Of a DNA stretch of 64,000 nucleotides, positions 1 through 11,288 are shown piece by piece. Below the pieces are notes generated by a model. The model did no database searches. It saw only the letters and a program-made list of their open reading frames with translations, and was not told the DNA's origin. The first letter of the stretch is position 1, and each line of letters begins with the position of its first letter. This stretch comes from Linyphia triangularis. Taxonomy: Eukaryota > Arthropoda > Arachnida > Araneae > Linyphiidae. Both the position numbers and the translations under genes were made by a program. The stretch lies in the NCBI GenBank assembly GCA_963978545.1, contig OZ021727.1, positions 20,367,943 through 20,431,942 of the forward strand. The letters run 5' to 3'.

Positions 1-1084
1 AAAGAGCGTTGGAAGATTACGTGTATCACAAAAAACGGACGCCTTACGCACGCACAAAAAACCGCTCTGCGAACGACCAACAAAAACACGACCGGGGTGC
101 ACGTTGTAAATATGTATATGACAGAGGACAAAGTTCACATGGGTGCCATCAGTGGCAATTTTATCGGTTTTCTACGCTGAATATCTGACGAGCGACCTCC
201 GTGTGTCCCGGTCGTTTTTTGCCGTAGTCTTTCAATTGTGACATAACCTTACAATTAGGAAACTGATAGCTCGTGGTATAAATAAAATTTCGTCAGCTGT
301 AAGACCTGATACGATAAAAATGCATCATTTGTTTGTTGACAATTATAAAGCACATGACACGTTCGTCCATACCAAAAACTGCACCAAGACTCTACTGCCA
401 CCGGTCACCACGTGTAATAAGAACCATGGTTTCAAAACTCTAATTGCGGCACCGTATAAGAAATTAATATGCACCACAGTTAATTTCTGCCCAGAAAGCT
501 TACCCAAATTTATCAGACGCAATGACCAAACATTTTAACATCGATAAAGAACGAGCTTTGAGTCGCATTCGAAAGTTGCAAGTCCTCGCAGGAAAGGTTA
601 AGAACCCCTAGAGGTAAATTAATTAGCATGCAAAAACATGGTTATAACTACCGGTTCCTAGTAAAAAGATAAAATTAAAAACTTTGTGAGGGAGGGAACA
701 TTTTTTTTTTCCTTTTCTTTCCACCACAGCAGTTGCTGGCCCTGACCTCTTATGAGAGTTTTCTCTAGCATGCCGACATCCAAACACGGATTTAAGAAGC
801 ACTTGGCCTACTTATACGAGCAAAGGTATGCCTGAAACACATTCTACCGAGAATAAGTACCAACCGCATCTTTATAGAGAAATTTATAACGTTCTTTTTA
901 TATAAATATTTATAACCCCCAAATAAATGAGGGTTTCCGTTCCAAAGCGTTAAGAAACGATTTGATTCATTATTCTTTGGAATACTTATCATCTAATATA
1001 ACAGCACTGAAGTAAAATTTTGTAATGAAACTGCATTATCGTATAATTCGGGATTCTAAACCAGAAACTAATTGACTGTATTGT
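1..1084. other. Unique AT-rich non-coding DNA
   Basis: I see no recognisable gene or repeat family here. The first 240 bases are somewhat richer in CG than the rest. A 72-codon frame at 320-538 on the plus strand has no domain, signal peptide or biased composition, and its base composition matches its surroundings, so I do not call it a gene. A poly-T/C stretch lies near 700-720. Confidence 0.5.
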
Positions 1085-1104
1085 GACACTCCATAGAACC
1101 TACG

Positions 1105-1160
1105 TAGAGGATGTCGATGAAGGATACGAGGATGTCGATCTACATGTCGATGAAGAATCC
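1105..1160. repeat. Short imperfect repeats of GAGGATGTCGATGAA type
   Basis: The motif GATGTCGATGAAG recurs three times with small changes over about 50 bases. In one plus-strand frame (about 1045-1224, open without an ATG) it encodes an acidic run of Glu, Asp and Val followed by a Cys/Ser-rich tail. This could be part of an exon, but no splice signal decides it. A slipped-strand micro-duplication is the simpler reading. Confidence 0.35.
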
Positions 1161-1442
1161 TGTGAATCCTGTTCATTTAGTCTTTGTAAATCTACAGGTT
1201 CTCGATATTTGCATTCAAAATAATATATATTAGTTAGTTCAACGGCCAAGGCATAGCTTTTAGATTATTTTCAAATGTATTCCGAGGTAAATAAAAAAAA
1301 AAACACTCTTATAAATATTACAATACTGAAAGAGATTAATAAAATATTAAATAAAATAAACGATAGTAGTTGTTTTATTTTTAGCCTTCCATATCATCAG
1401 TATCGATAATAAGAGCACTTTGATGACTGTTCGTCCGAAATA

Positions 1443-2005
1443 TTAAGGGGGTCTGGGACTTAAAATTCTAAAATCTTTATTTTTAGAATTATTTTTCTGA
1501 AATTTTTTATGCAGTAATGTATGATGATTTGAAACTTAAAAAACTATTTTAAATTAAAAAAAAAAAAAAAATTAAAAAAAAAAAATTAAATTGATATTTC
1601 CTAAATTTGAAAAATCTAAAAAACTTTTTTAAAAAATCCCCCTTTTTTTTCGCATAAAATTACTTCTTATAATTCATATCAAAAATTGTTCTCATAATTT
1701 TTCAAAAAAGTAATTAGAAAAAATTAAAAAAAAATATATATATATTTTGTGCAAAAACTGTATAAAATCCATAGTATGCTAAGCTCCAAAAACTTTTTTT
1801 TTAAAAGTTAAATAAAAAACCATATTATTCCTGAAGACAAATTAAAGAAATATATATGGAAAATAGTCGATGAAAGTTTCATAGATTTATAACAAGTATT
1901 TTTTTAAATTGTATGCCATTTTATTTATAAATATTTGTACTATTTTTTACAACAATTAAAATTTGTTTGAGAATTTTAAAAAATTTGAGTCTCAGATTGT
2001 CTTAA
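1443..2005. mobile_element. TTAA-flanked MITE, diverged TIRs
   Basis: The segment is bounded on both sides by TTAA. The left end reads TTAAGGGGGTCTGGGACTTA. The reverse complement of the right end reads TTAAGACAATCTGAGACTCA, and both continue into similar A/T-rich sequence, so the ends form diverged terminal inverted repeats. TTAA target duplication is known for the piggyBac and Kolobok superfamilies. No transposase frame is present, so this is a non-autonomous copy of about 560 bp. The ends resemble those of the better preserved TTAA element at 44913-45641 (GGGG, then a GGGAC-like block). Confidence 0.5.
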
Positions 2006-2389
2006 AAATTGAATAACGTAAGGAGCTGGTAGGATGACTTAAATGTAATTTGATGCATAGCTAGTTAATATCCAAACATAGACCAGTAATAATATATATT
2101 TTTTTTTTAATATTTTTTTTTATCGTTTAATTCTGAAAATAAATTGCTTATAAACTGACTTCCAATTCTATATTACGTTTAAAATCGGCAATGAATGATT
2201 GTTCATTTGCACTGTAATTGCCGTGTGGATATTCACAATAAAGAACTTAATAAATAATATTTAGTCAACTTATACAACCATACTAGAAAAGATTCCGTGG
2301 TTAATGGATAGCTCTTAGGAAACTTTTTTAACCTTCATTGATATTTAGGATATTTAAATAACGTTCTATTTTAATCAAGTGAAACTCTA

Positions 2390-3200
2390 ATTGTAATATG
2401 ACAAAACAAAATTCGTCCAATAAACACAAGAATTCATAAACGAAATATCATAACTAAAAATAAAGAAAGCAATCCTTTGTTCTGGTACAAAGACCACGTA
2501 AAATTCAATCAATCTTTATATTTCCACACTGTAAAAAATTCAACAGTCAAAGCAACGCTTTTTCTAAAATATTCAGCAAAACCATAAAAAGCACAAAGCC
2601 GCGTTCAATGCACTTTTAAAATTTTCTAACATTCCAATCGAAATAAGGGAAGATCATACAAATGATATTAATTATCTTCCTGAGGTCTCAAAACCAAATT
2701 CTTCCGATTACTCTTCAATTCAAAAACAAATCTCCAATCACTCATAAAATTCAAAAACAAATCTCCAATCACTCTTAAAATTCAAAAACAAATCGCCCTA
2801 TGTCAAAAACACGGAAAACAATCCGTGAGTACGTTTCGGGTGAAAACACCTCATTAAATTCAGTTAAACTCTATATACACCCTAACTAGAGAAATTTCTA
2901 CAGCCAAAGCAATGCTTTTAAGACGTTCTGGTAAGAAAAAGTACTGCTCAAGCACAAGTACTGCTCAAGCACATTCTAAATTTTAGAACATCTTAAACTC
3001 ATTCTTAGGAACAGATCAAACAAGCGTTATTAATTATCTTCCTTATGTCACCAAACCAAAATTCCTCCAATCACTCTCAAATTCAAAAAAAAAAAAAAAA
3101 AATCAATCATCCCATGTCAAAAAATAAGGAAAACAATCCATGTGTACGTTCGGGTACAAAGACCCAATACATCATTTCCTGTCAGCGTCTATGCACACCA
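2390..3200. repeat. Degenerate threefold tandem duplication, about 370 bp unit
   Basis: Three blocks share landmarks in the same order. These are an AAACAATCC(G/A)TG-like block, a GTACAAAGACC-like block, an ACAGYCAAAGCAAYGCTTTT block and a TTAATTATCTTCCT block followed by CCAATCACTC...AAATTCAAAAAC. The third block is cut off after about 3200. The middle unit also contains an internal 35-bp duplication (about 2690-2800). Divergence between units is high, so the duplication is old. No coding frame is conserved across the units. Confidence 0.5.
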
Positions 3201-3538
3201 ACACGAGAAATAGAAAGAAAAGCTACATGGACCGCTGCTGAAGAGAACGAATTACGCAATTTCAGTGGCAAACAAAAAGATAGCTGAATCATTCATTACT
3301 TTCTTCTTCTCTCCCTTTACGCTTTACGGGAAAAGTCATCGCTCGCGACTTCGCAACAACTTAGAAACTTGCAGCATTCCTCCGGATATGGTGTGAGTAC
3401 GGCGTAGGTTTCCGCTCAAATTGGTGAGCGGAACTCCTTCATTGTTAGATTGGGTTGCGACATACCCATGCATACCCGTATTTAGCCTTCTAACGAATCG
3501 ACTAATAATTTAGAAGAATTAGTGTTGTAATGTTACGA

Positions 3539-3860
3539 CAGGGTGGTCACAAAATTCAGGAAAAAAATGTTCCCTTATAGATTTCTACAAAGTTCCCTGA
3601 TTTTCTTTTTTTTTTTAAATTTCTTGAATTTTTTCAGATGAGTAGACATCCTGATCAAATAGTACATGTATGTTAAAGAAATCCAATGCCAATTTTTTTT
3701 AAAAAATAGTTTAAGCAGTAATGAAAAGTTTAAATTATTCCGTAACATTAAACTTTTAACGATTACCACCACAATTCTCCAGGTAAATGATACCAAAATA
3801 CAGATGAACAGGGAAACATCTGTTCAAAAACAATGATTTCCAAATTCTGTGGACACTCCG
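3539..3860. mobile_element. hAT-like MITE remnant, family K copy 1
   Basis: The left end is CAGGGTGGTCACAAAATTC and the right end reads CTGTGGACACTCCG, close to an inverted copy. Two other copies lie at 11289-11959 and 30602-31227, with the same internal landmarks (CCTGATCAAATAG, and GAAAAGTTTAAATTATT followed by GGTAACAT or CCGTAACAT). TIRs starting CAGNG with an 8-bp duplication are typical of hAT elements. No duplication survives at this copy. The element holds no transposase, and a 73-codon minus-strand frame across it is a shadow. Confidence 0.55.
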
Positions 3861-3869
3861 ATAAGTATA

Positions 3870-4565
3870 AGTTCTTGACTATCAAAGAGCTATCTTTGTA
3901 TGGTTAGATTAACACAGAAAAAATGCAGAAACTCCCATAGATCACATATCTATGTTTCTAGGAGTTAATGAATAACTCCTTAGAATAATAAAATAGTGAA
4001 TAACTTTTGGAAAGCATTGTTATGTAGAATGTCAAGACATGAAATTCCGCAACATCGCATCAAAATAGCATCATGATGGAACAAGGAAAATAACGTGATT
4101 GGCATTCTATGAAGTATACGAACTCTACAGAAGTATATGAACTTTATAGAAGTATACGAACTCTACAGAAATAGATGAACTTTATAGAAGTATACGAACT
4201 CTGTGATAAAATTTTTTTATCTAAAAATAAACAAAATGCATCTAGTTAGTGCTACCTACATAAACCAAGAGAAGGTGCAGCGTTACTAGGAACATACTAT
4301 ATTGCATTACATCACATGACACTTTAATGCTAGAAGTAAGGAAAGGAGACTGACCATCAATGAGCCATCTTTGTAGGTTTAAGCAATGGGAATTTAATAG
4401 TGGGTATTTTTTTGAAAAGCACTATTATGTAGGATATCAAGGAATGAGATTATGCAACACCACACTAAGAAGGCACTTTGATGGCACAGCGAAAGCCACG
4501 TGATTGACATTAATGAAATATACGAGCTCTGTGATTAGGACTTTTAAACAAAGGTAAACAAATGC
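3870..4565. repeat. Old tandem duplication (about 430 bp unit) with internal 33-bp repeats
   Basis: A block at about 3870-4245 recurs at about 4335-4565. Shared landmarks are AGCYATCTTTGTA, ATTRTGTAGRATRTCAAG, a CACGTGATTG or AACGTGATTG motif and TATACGARCTCT. Inside the first unit, AGAAGTATACGAACTCTACAG alternates with a GATGAACTTTATAG variant (about 4115-4205), giving a small degenerate array. No gene is visible. Confidence 0.45.
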
Positions 4566-4599
4566 TCCTCAGAACGAAAAAAGTAAACAGCTACTAGTT

Positions 4600-4985
4600 G
4601 CCATCCGCACGAATGGAATAAACAAGAGGGAGAGGGGCGGTGGGAAGTGCTTCCGTCACAGTTGGTGACCAGTTTGTTGACCGATGACCAGACGAGTGTG
4701 ACGAGAAGAACACACGCACACGCTTGTCCAGAGATGCCCACCAACGACGGTCGGACTGACGGACTGACTCACGCACAGAGTAGAGGGAAATTAGGGGTTC
4801 AGTTCCGTGTGGATGAAGAAGTTGCATTTTCCCACAAATTAATGGAACGATAACTTGTTGGGAATGTGATTTGGGTGGGAAGTATGGGTTGATCACTATA
4901 TTGTAATTCTGTAAAAGGTCCTTTACAGAAACGAATGCTGGTGGTGCAATGGATGGGTGGGCAAAATTGAAACTGTGTCTTTGAA
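4600..4985 (-). promoter_or_regulatory. GC-richer island with initiator-like motifs (candidate promoter)
   Basis: This stretch is clearly richer in G+C and CpG than its flanks and is not repeated elsewhere in the window. Read on the minus strand it contains GTGAGTCAGTCCGTCAGTCCG, in which TCAGTC occurs twice, matching the arthropod initiator consensus TCAGTY. No TATA box sits upstream at the expected spacing. Open frames of 66, 131 and 68 codons overlap on both strands, which is what GC enrichment alone would give. It could be a 5' exon, an enhancer or an unrecognised old element. Confidence 0.25.
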
Positions 4986-4989
4986 ACAT

Positions 4990-5920
4990 ATCTTTTAAAA
5001 TTTTTTTTTTTTTTTAAGCTACTATAAAATATTATGATTCTAAGAAGGTATTACGATGTTTATTTTCAATCATAGCTTTTACCTTGAAAAATAGCATTCA
5101 ATTATTAAAATAACAGATGTAAACACTCGACATGACGATGCATATGACCTTATACGAAATAAATAAGGAGCTGTAATTGAATATTATGACCCATAAAAGG
5201 CAAATCGGCGCCTTGTCACTTAGCTTTAATTTTTATAAATTAACAGAATGGAGTCACTTTTTAGAGATCGCGAAACAAACCATCATATTTTCTAGAAAGA
5301 GCTAGGGCTCTTAATATTGCAAGAATGATCCCATTCGGTAAAAAAAGACTTCCGAATCCCCAAACTCAATTTCTTACAAATACTAGCATACAATGTCACA
5401 ATTTTCCTCGAAATAGCATCGTTAAAAGGCATATGTCTTTATAAGAGATCCTCATTAAAAAAAATACCAAAAAAAGCCTTGCCACACCCACAGGAAGGTG
5501 CAAAATAAGGAGCTGAAAACCTTCATCACCTTCACAAAAAACTCGAATAGTCCTATAAGAATGCATTTACGAGGACATTTTCCCTTAAGTTGGACGCATA
5601 ACTCATAATTTACGGGCCATACTGACACGCGCAACAATGACAAACCCATCGCTCCTTATTGGTTCCTTATGACGTGGGTGATGGTTCATTGGCAGTTTTT
5701 TTTTTTTTAGTAGTAAATGCTCGCCAACCTCTACCAGGGGTTTCCCTTTAGCAACGGATAGGTTCTTGACCGAAAATCTTGATCGTAAAAACGCGTATTG
5801 TTCGGCTTGCCAGATGACAGATATGGAGTCAATATCTTCTGAACGGTTTAGTGCTTGTTGTTAAGATGTGTCAGGTATAGGGGAATGGAATTTCTACAGC
5901 TTGAAAGAGGTAAGAAAAAG
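4990..5920. other. Unique non-coding stretch
   Basis: Poly-T and poly-A runs occur at the left edge and near 5455 and 5700. I see no repeat family, RNA gene or convincing exon. Confidence 0.45.
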
Positions 5921-5924
5921 AGAA

Positions 5925-6640
5925 AGGTTTTGATATTGTGGTGTGGATGTAAGGAAGGAAAATAGATTGTAAAGTGGAATGTTCTTAAGGAACAAAGATT
6001 GCAACTTGAATGTTCTTAAGGAACAGAGATTGGAATGGTGAGTGTTCATGAGGAAAAAGGATTGCAATGCAAAGGTTCGTAAGGAACAGAGATTGCAATG
6101 CGAGTGTTTATAAAGAAATGGGATTGCAATGTGATTGTTCGTAAGGAAGGGATTGCAACGTGAATGCTTCGAAAACTGTAATCCTTGCAATCAAGTTCGT
6201 AAGGAACAGAGATTGCAAGGGGGATGTTCTTAAGGAACAGAGATTGCAAAGTGAATGTTCTAAAGGAACAGAGATTGCAATGTGATTGTTAGTAAGGAAG
6301 GGATTGCAATGAGAATGTTCGTAAGGAATATATTGCAAAGGGAATTTTCTTAGGGAACAAAGATTGCAACTTGAATGTTCTTAAGGAACAGGGATTGCAA
6401 TGTGATTATACGTAAGAAACAGATATGGACAGGTGAATGTTCGTAAGGAAGGGATTTCAATTGTTCGTAAGGAACAGATATTACAATGTGAATGTTCTTA
6501 AGGAACAGAGATTGCAATGTGAGTGTTCATAAGGAAAAGATATTGCCAAGTGAATGTTTTTAAGAAACAGAGATTCCTAGGTGAATGTTCGTAATGAACA
6601 GAAATTGCAAAGTAAATGCTCGTAAGGAGTAGACAATAAT
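5925..6640. repeat. Minisatellite, about 30-bp unit, roughly 23 copies
   Basis: The unit is approximately GTGAATGTTCGTAAGGAACA followed by GAGATTGCAAT. It repeats through the whole stretch with point changes and small indels. Because the unit length is near a multiple of three, stop-free minus-strand frames run across it and give proteins of repeated CNLCSLRT-like blocks. These frames shift at the indels and are not genes. Confidence 0.85.
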
Positions 6641-6644
6641 GAAT

Positions 6645-8940
6645 TTTCGTGGGCCTTTAATGACAAGATTTATAGCCTAATATTATACACCGTTAGATGC
6701 CATTTTACATATGCAATTATTTAGAGAAAACTAATGATTAAAATTTGCACAATGTGTAAGATAAAACAATACTTTTATAAGGTTCTCCTCTGTCTTCGGA
6801 GACGCGATACATAATCTCAATCATGTTTATCTTTTCTGTTAGTAATCTATAAAGTGTAACCGTTGCAACTCAAATCCTGTAGATTCCTTATGAAACGTTA
6901 ATCATAGAAAATTAAACTAGATTTTTTTAGTATCCTAAAGTAAAATGACTATTATATTTCATTACTTAACTTTTAGGACATAAAAAGTCCACCGCCTTTG
7001 TAAAAGCTAGTAGACTTTTAAGATTAATAAGATGTATTCAAAACAATTGCAACATTTTTAAAAATGCCATAAGAGAGGATTACTTTCACAGATTGCAGAA
7101 AACGACGTATATCGCCTTATTTTAGGTTATGATAACTGATATTTTATTAAGATCCCTTTTCTTTTTTTAACATTATCATTAATAAATCATTTACAATTTT
7201 ATTAATTTTTATTTGCCAATATTCTGTCTCGGATTTATTACTAAAACCAGATTTGGTTTCTCTCATAAAAAATAAGTTAAAAAGACATACAACCTAGTGT
7301 GCTATTTATAAAGGAATTTAGCGTAAAAAAAATGAGTCACACCCATTAGTTTTAAAAACAGAAATCAAAGACAACTTAGGAAAACAAATAGCAAAACAAT
7401 ACATTAAAATGCTAAATAAACAACTTGAATTTGATCAATGAAGTGACAATTTGTGATTTCAAATTGATTCAGGTTCTACCAGGAAAAGTATAGACCACAC
7501 CACAACGCATGAGTGGACAGTCAAGAGCAAATAAATATTTAATCCTATTTCCAAAACAGAACCTTGAAGAATTTTTTTTATTAAAATTATTTACTAAACA
7601 CTTATATCAATCAATAAGTGTTAACACATAAATTAGTCAACAAAGTAAAAAAAATAAAATAATAATGATTGTCACAGAAGTGTTATTCATAATGATTTGT
7701 TTTTATTGAAGTTGTGGTGTGTCGTTTAAATTTAAATTGTTATCTTTTGCCATAATTCTCGATTTCAGCGTTACTTTCAGATATTAAATAATAATAATAA
7801 TAAAAAGATGTAAATAAAGGTAATCATAAAATGTTTTGAAAGCGATAAATAACGGACACGATCACATAGTATTATTGTCAAAATCAACAACGTAATTAGG
7901 CGTCAACGAAAAAACAAATATTATTTCGATTGAAAGGGAGTGAGATTAAGGTCACTCTTGAATTCAAAATCAAAGTTTAGTTCTATGGTCCTTATATAAT
8001 AATCATATTTTATCGTCTGATATAATGTTTTTTTTTTAAATAAGTAGAATTTTGTATAAAATATATAGTTCAGAACTTTAAGTTATAACATTTAATAATA
8101 AAAAATATAGCATGAATTAATTGAGAATTATGTTTTTAAATAACACTTTTGAAAATTCGGATATTTTCGGATCATGTTCAATAGTTTTCGAAGCAGAAAT
8201 AAAGGCTCACTTCACTTTGCCTTCAGATTTAATTATTTCCCATTGTTGGATATGGTTCCAAATTTAACAAGTTTTGAAGGGGTATTTCGCCAGACAATGT
8301 GTTTGGACACTTTTGTATTCATCTTGGCGTAGAAACGACTGAAGACATCTCTTGAAAGACAGAAATTGGTATTTTAAACACCGTTTCGAATTGTTGAATT
8401 AAATACAATTGTAGCGAAATCCGATAAATTACTTTTGAGTATTTTTTACGCCGATTGATAAACATCCAAAATTCATATATCAATTTAAAAAAAATAAAAA
8501 AAAATAAAAATAAAATCACTCAATTTATAAAAACCAGTACAAAAACCGACTTAAAAAACCATCCAAAATAATCTGACAGATAAACATTAAACATCTTATT
8601 TTTAAAGTGTTTTGTATTAACTTCGAATTTGTTTGTTCGTGGAAAGCAAATTGTTTAGAAGGCTAATTAACACACTTGAGGTCATCCAACATTCTATCAA
8701 GGGGATGTAACTAAAAGGACGCTTTTACACACATATCCAGATACCAAGCAAACATAAATAAGGACGTACAATTGTGGTCATATTTAATGACTAAAACCCT
8801 CTTTTGTTAAGGTTGATCTATCGGATGCATTCTATCAAGATTTTGGGATAAACAAAAAGTTAGTCGATGACATGGAATTGCTATTTTTTTTGTAGTGATC
8901 AGACACTATGAAAATTCGATCTGATCTCGAAATACTTAAC
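6645..8940. other. AT-rich unique DNA, no gene seen
   Basis: The stretch has a short (ATA)n run near 7785-7805, several A/T homopolymers and one A-rich block near 8485-8515. I found no TIR pairs, SINE copies, exon-like frames or RNA genes over about 2.3 kb. Confidence 0.45.
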
Positions 8941-8958
8941 TCTTTATTTACTGAACGG

Positions 8959-9132
8959 TTGGTTGGTTGTTTTCAGATTATCTGGCGCCGTCAGCAACAC
9001 GAGAGCTATAATGCGCCGAAACATTCGTCATTTGATAAGCCAACATACATTTACAAACACCCATGTCTTACACGGGACTCGAACCCGCAACCTCGAGGTC
9101 TAGAAGCTAGCACGCTAACCACTATATCGTTG
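8959..9132 (-). mobile_element. tRNA-derived SINE, family S copy 1
   Basis: Read on the minus strand the element has an A-box-like TAGTGGTTAGCGTGCTAGCT and a B box GGTTCGAGTCCCG with the spacing of a tRNA internal pol III promoter. A tRNA-unrelated body follows (GGGTGTTTGTAAATGTATGT, then CGAATGTTTCGGCGCAT and TGGCGCCAGATAATCTG) and ends in CCAACCAACC. It is flanked by the 14-bp duplication TATTTACTGAACGG (8945-8958 and 9133-9146), the mark of target-primed reverse transcription. The 5' head is slightly altered relative to the other copies. MITE M1 lies only 25 bp further on. Confidence 0.9.
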
Positions 9133-9170
9133 TATTTACTGAACGGATTTACAAGTCCGTCAGTTTCCTC

Positions 9171-9505
9171 CATCGATATAGATAAACAACTGGATAGACT
9201 GCTCCATTGTCAATGCAAAGAGAAAAACGCGCCGGGAATTGCGAAGCTGGTGGGAAGATTAACCAATCACAGTTCACTTTTATAGTTGGATGGGAATGCG
9301 AAAAACCTTGTAAAATGCTAGAGTATATAGTTTTTTGCACATTATTGGTAATTAAGGTCTACTATTTAGATTTCTGCTGTGTACAACCCCAAATTTTATT
9401 TTCAATCCTCGGCAATCCGTATTTTTTATCCCACCAAAGGCATCTGGCAACGGCTTCATTTTCCCACCGTTAAGCAGTCTATCCAGTTGTTTATTTATAT
9501 CGATG
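9171..9505 (+). mobile_element. MITE family M copy 1 (8-bp TSD)
   Basis: The ends are inverted repeats of about 33 bp: CATCGATATAGATAAACAAC at the left and its complement at the right (TTTATATCGATG). Exact 8-bp duplications GTTTCCTC lie at 9163-9170 and 9506-9513. The interior is shared with copies at 14436-14777 and, inverted, 41364-41699. An 8-bp duplication with TIRs starting CA fits the P or hAT superfamilies. No transposase is encoded, so an autonomous partner is needed. The minus strand carries a TATAAAAG motif and a nearby ATTGG box, which may be fortuitous. Confidence 0.9.
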
Positions 9506-9513
9506 GTTTCCTC

Positions 9514-10062
9514 ATGGCTCTGTATTAACACATTGTTGACCAGCAATTTTTCTGAGAATTTATCTCATGTCACAGGCTATTATTTCATAATTGGACAAGC
9601 TTGAGGCCTCGAAATTGTGAGGGCCCCAAATTTTTTGAAATTGTTGTAGTTAAATTGAACAATGGGTTCTTTTTTTGACATTTTTAATCACGTTTTGAAC
9701 ACAAACAATAAACTTAAAATGATTTTAAGTAGCAGTCGTTAAAAAACTAAATCTCAGGTCGGGGGGGGGGGGGGGGGGAGAGTAATATTAAGGTGAATTA
9801 CATTTTGGTTGCTTTTTTTTTTCTGTGATTTTGAACTTTAGAAAATGATTACCAATAAACTGGCAGACTAAAGACGAAAATTCTTCCAGCCAACACTATT
9901 GGGTTCCCTCCAAAATTTTGTATAGGGACCCGAAAACATGATGTGCTTTGAGCTACGAGGGATCCAAGTCAGGCCTTGAACAGCGCACTGAGAAAACAAA
10001 GATGATGCAGGAAAAGAAGAAAAAAAAAAAGAAAAAAAAAAGAAGAAAAAAAAACAAAAAAC
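9514..10062. other. Unique DNA with a long G homopolymer and an A/G tract
   Basis: A run of about 19 G lies near 9760-9778, and a purine-only A/G tract near 10010-10060. Otherwise I see no gene or repeat family. Confidence 0.5.
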
Positions 10063-10064
10063 AT

Positions 10065-10125
10065 CACGAGATTACTCGTGGCCGGTCGGGCAACGTTTGG
10101 CCATCAAAACACGAGTTAACTCGTG
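10065..10125. promoter_or_regulatory. Two 16-bp palindromes 45 bp apart
   Basis: CACGAGATTACTCGTG (10065-10080) and CACGAGTTAACTCGTG (10110-10125) are each dyads; the second is perfect. Both are followed by a GRCCGGTC motif, so the whole block is a direct repeat of about 27 bp. Paired dyads can bind a dimeric DNA-binding protein, but no function is shown. They sit just upstream of MITE 10142-10420 and could be part of an older duplicated element. Confidence 0.4.
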
Positions 10126-10141
10126 ACCGGTCAACAATATG

Positions 10142-10420
10142 TTAATTTAAACTCTTTGAGACCCATTGGGACTTTGAAATCCACTTCTATGAACTGTAGG
10201 ATGGCAGCGCACGCTTATTTCTCTTTAGAATTATGTCAGAGACAAGTATATAAAACGATGTAAGGTCAAGAAAAATAATACTTAGAAGATTGAAAATCGT
10301 CTATAAGTTTGCATATAAAGAGCAATAAGCAGGTGCTGCCTTTTCCAAAAATTGGAAGAACGAACTTCACAGAAGTGGCTTTCAAAGTCCCAATGGGTCT
10401 AGCAAAGCGTTTAAATTAAT
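10142..10420. mobile_element. Foldback MITE with about 55-bp TIRs
   Basis: The left end starts TTAATTTAAACTCTTTG and continues AGACCCATTGGGACTTTGAA. The right end is its near-complement (TTCAAAGTCCCAATGGGTCT, then GCAAAGCGTTTAAATTAA). The interior is unique. A second foldback (family N) abuts it directly. It has no coding capacity, and no other copy is in the window. Confidence 0.7.
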
Positions 10421-10424
10421 AAAG

Positions 10425-10630
10425 TATACTGTTAAAAATTTTGTTCCACATTGCGCCAGAAATTGGTTTCCATTTAGCTGCAACTAACATTTAGTGCTTA
10501 GTTTCACGATTTAAGGGTGCTTGCGGTCCGAGGTAGCACCATAAATCGTGAAACTAAGCACCCAATGTTGGTTGCAGCTAAATGGGAACCAATTTCGGGT
10601 GCAAGGTGGAACAAAATTTTTAACAGTATA
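10425..10630. mobile_element. Foldback MITE, family N copy 1
   Basis: This is an almost full-length palindrome. The left arm reads TATACTGTTAAAAATTTTG and then a CCACATTGCGCC-like block, AAATTGGTTTCC, AGCTGCAACTAACATT and TGCTTAGTTTCACGATTTA. The right arm is the complement, with a loop of about 30 bases. A second, diverged copy lies at 43738-43944. The ends can be read with a TA duplication, which would suit a Tc1/mariner-type MITE, but that is inference. Confidence 0.8.
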
Positions 10631-10639
10631 CGATGAGAA

Positions 10640-11285
10640 AACTGACCGAGGCATAAGTTCGGTCAGTAAATAAGGGGTGAAATAAATTACAATCGTTCAT
10701 AAACGTAGGCGATGCCATATAAAGGATTTGTATTAATTACTTTGTTTTTATGCGTTACTTTTTATATCTTAAAAACTATTGACATGTATCAAATGTAGAG
10801 TTTTTTTGTACCAACGATCCTCGAGTATTTTAATCCTAAATTTCTCAACCCATAAACATTAGGCTGTAAACCGAAGAACTGCATATTCAACCTAAAGATA
10901 AAACCAAACATAAACATCGGACGTTGAAATATTAGAAACACTAAATTTTAGTTGACCTGAACCCATTTTATGGCGGACTCAAACGAAGACAGCAAACAGG
11001 AAGTTTCCAAGGGTCAGAATTCTTCCAGCGGTTCTTGGAATAATCAAATTACACCCTTCCTTCTGATACTTTTTCCTTGTACGGGTTAAAAGGCGTCTTT
11101 TCACATTGTTAGGATAGATTTGGGTTTATCCTGCAGAGGGATTGATACCTATTATTATTCCGAGACGTTTCAAGAAACGATGATTGAGACCAAAGAAACT
11201 CCTGGTAAAGGTGCATTGTACAGCATTAAATTGCTCATTTCAGTTTCAGCACAACCTCATTAAAAACAAGAAATGTCCCAATCAA
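10640..11285. other. Unique non-coding stretch
   Basis: A short fragment near 10720-10760 resembles the TTTGTTTTTATG part of family G. No exon-like frame is seen. Confidence 0.4.
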
Positions 11286-11288
11286 AAA

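Noticed and set aside
320..538. A 72-codon plus-strand frame near the window start.
   Set aside because: No signal peptide, domain or composition shift. Consistent with chance.
4594..4989. A 131-codon minus-strand frame in the 4.6-5.0 kb island.
   Set aside because: No domain, and frames of similar length occur in other phases of the same GC-richer stretch.
5894..6338. Overlapping 67-98 codon frames with CSLRT-like repeats on the minus strand.
   Set aside because: They are translations of a 30-bp minisatellite and shift frame at indels.
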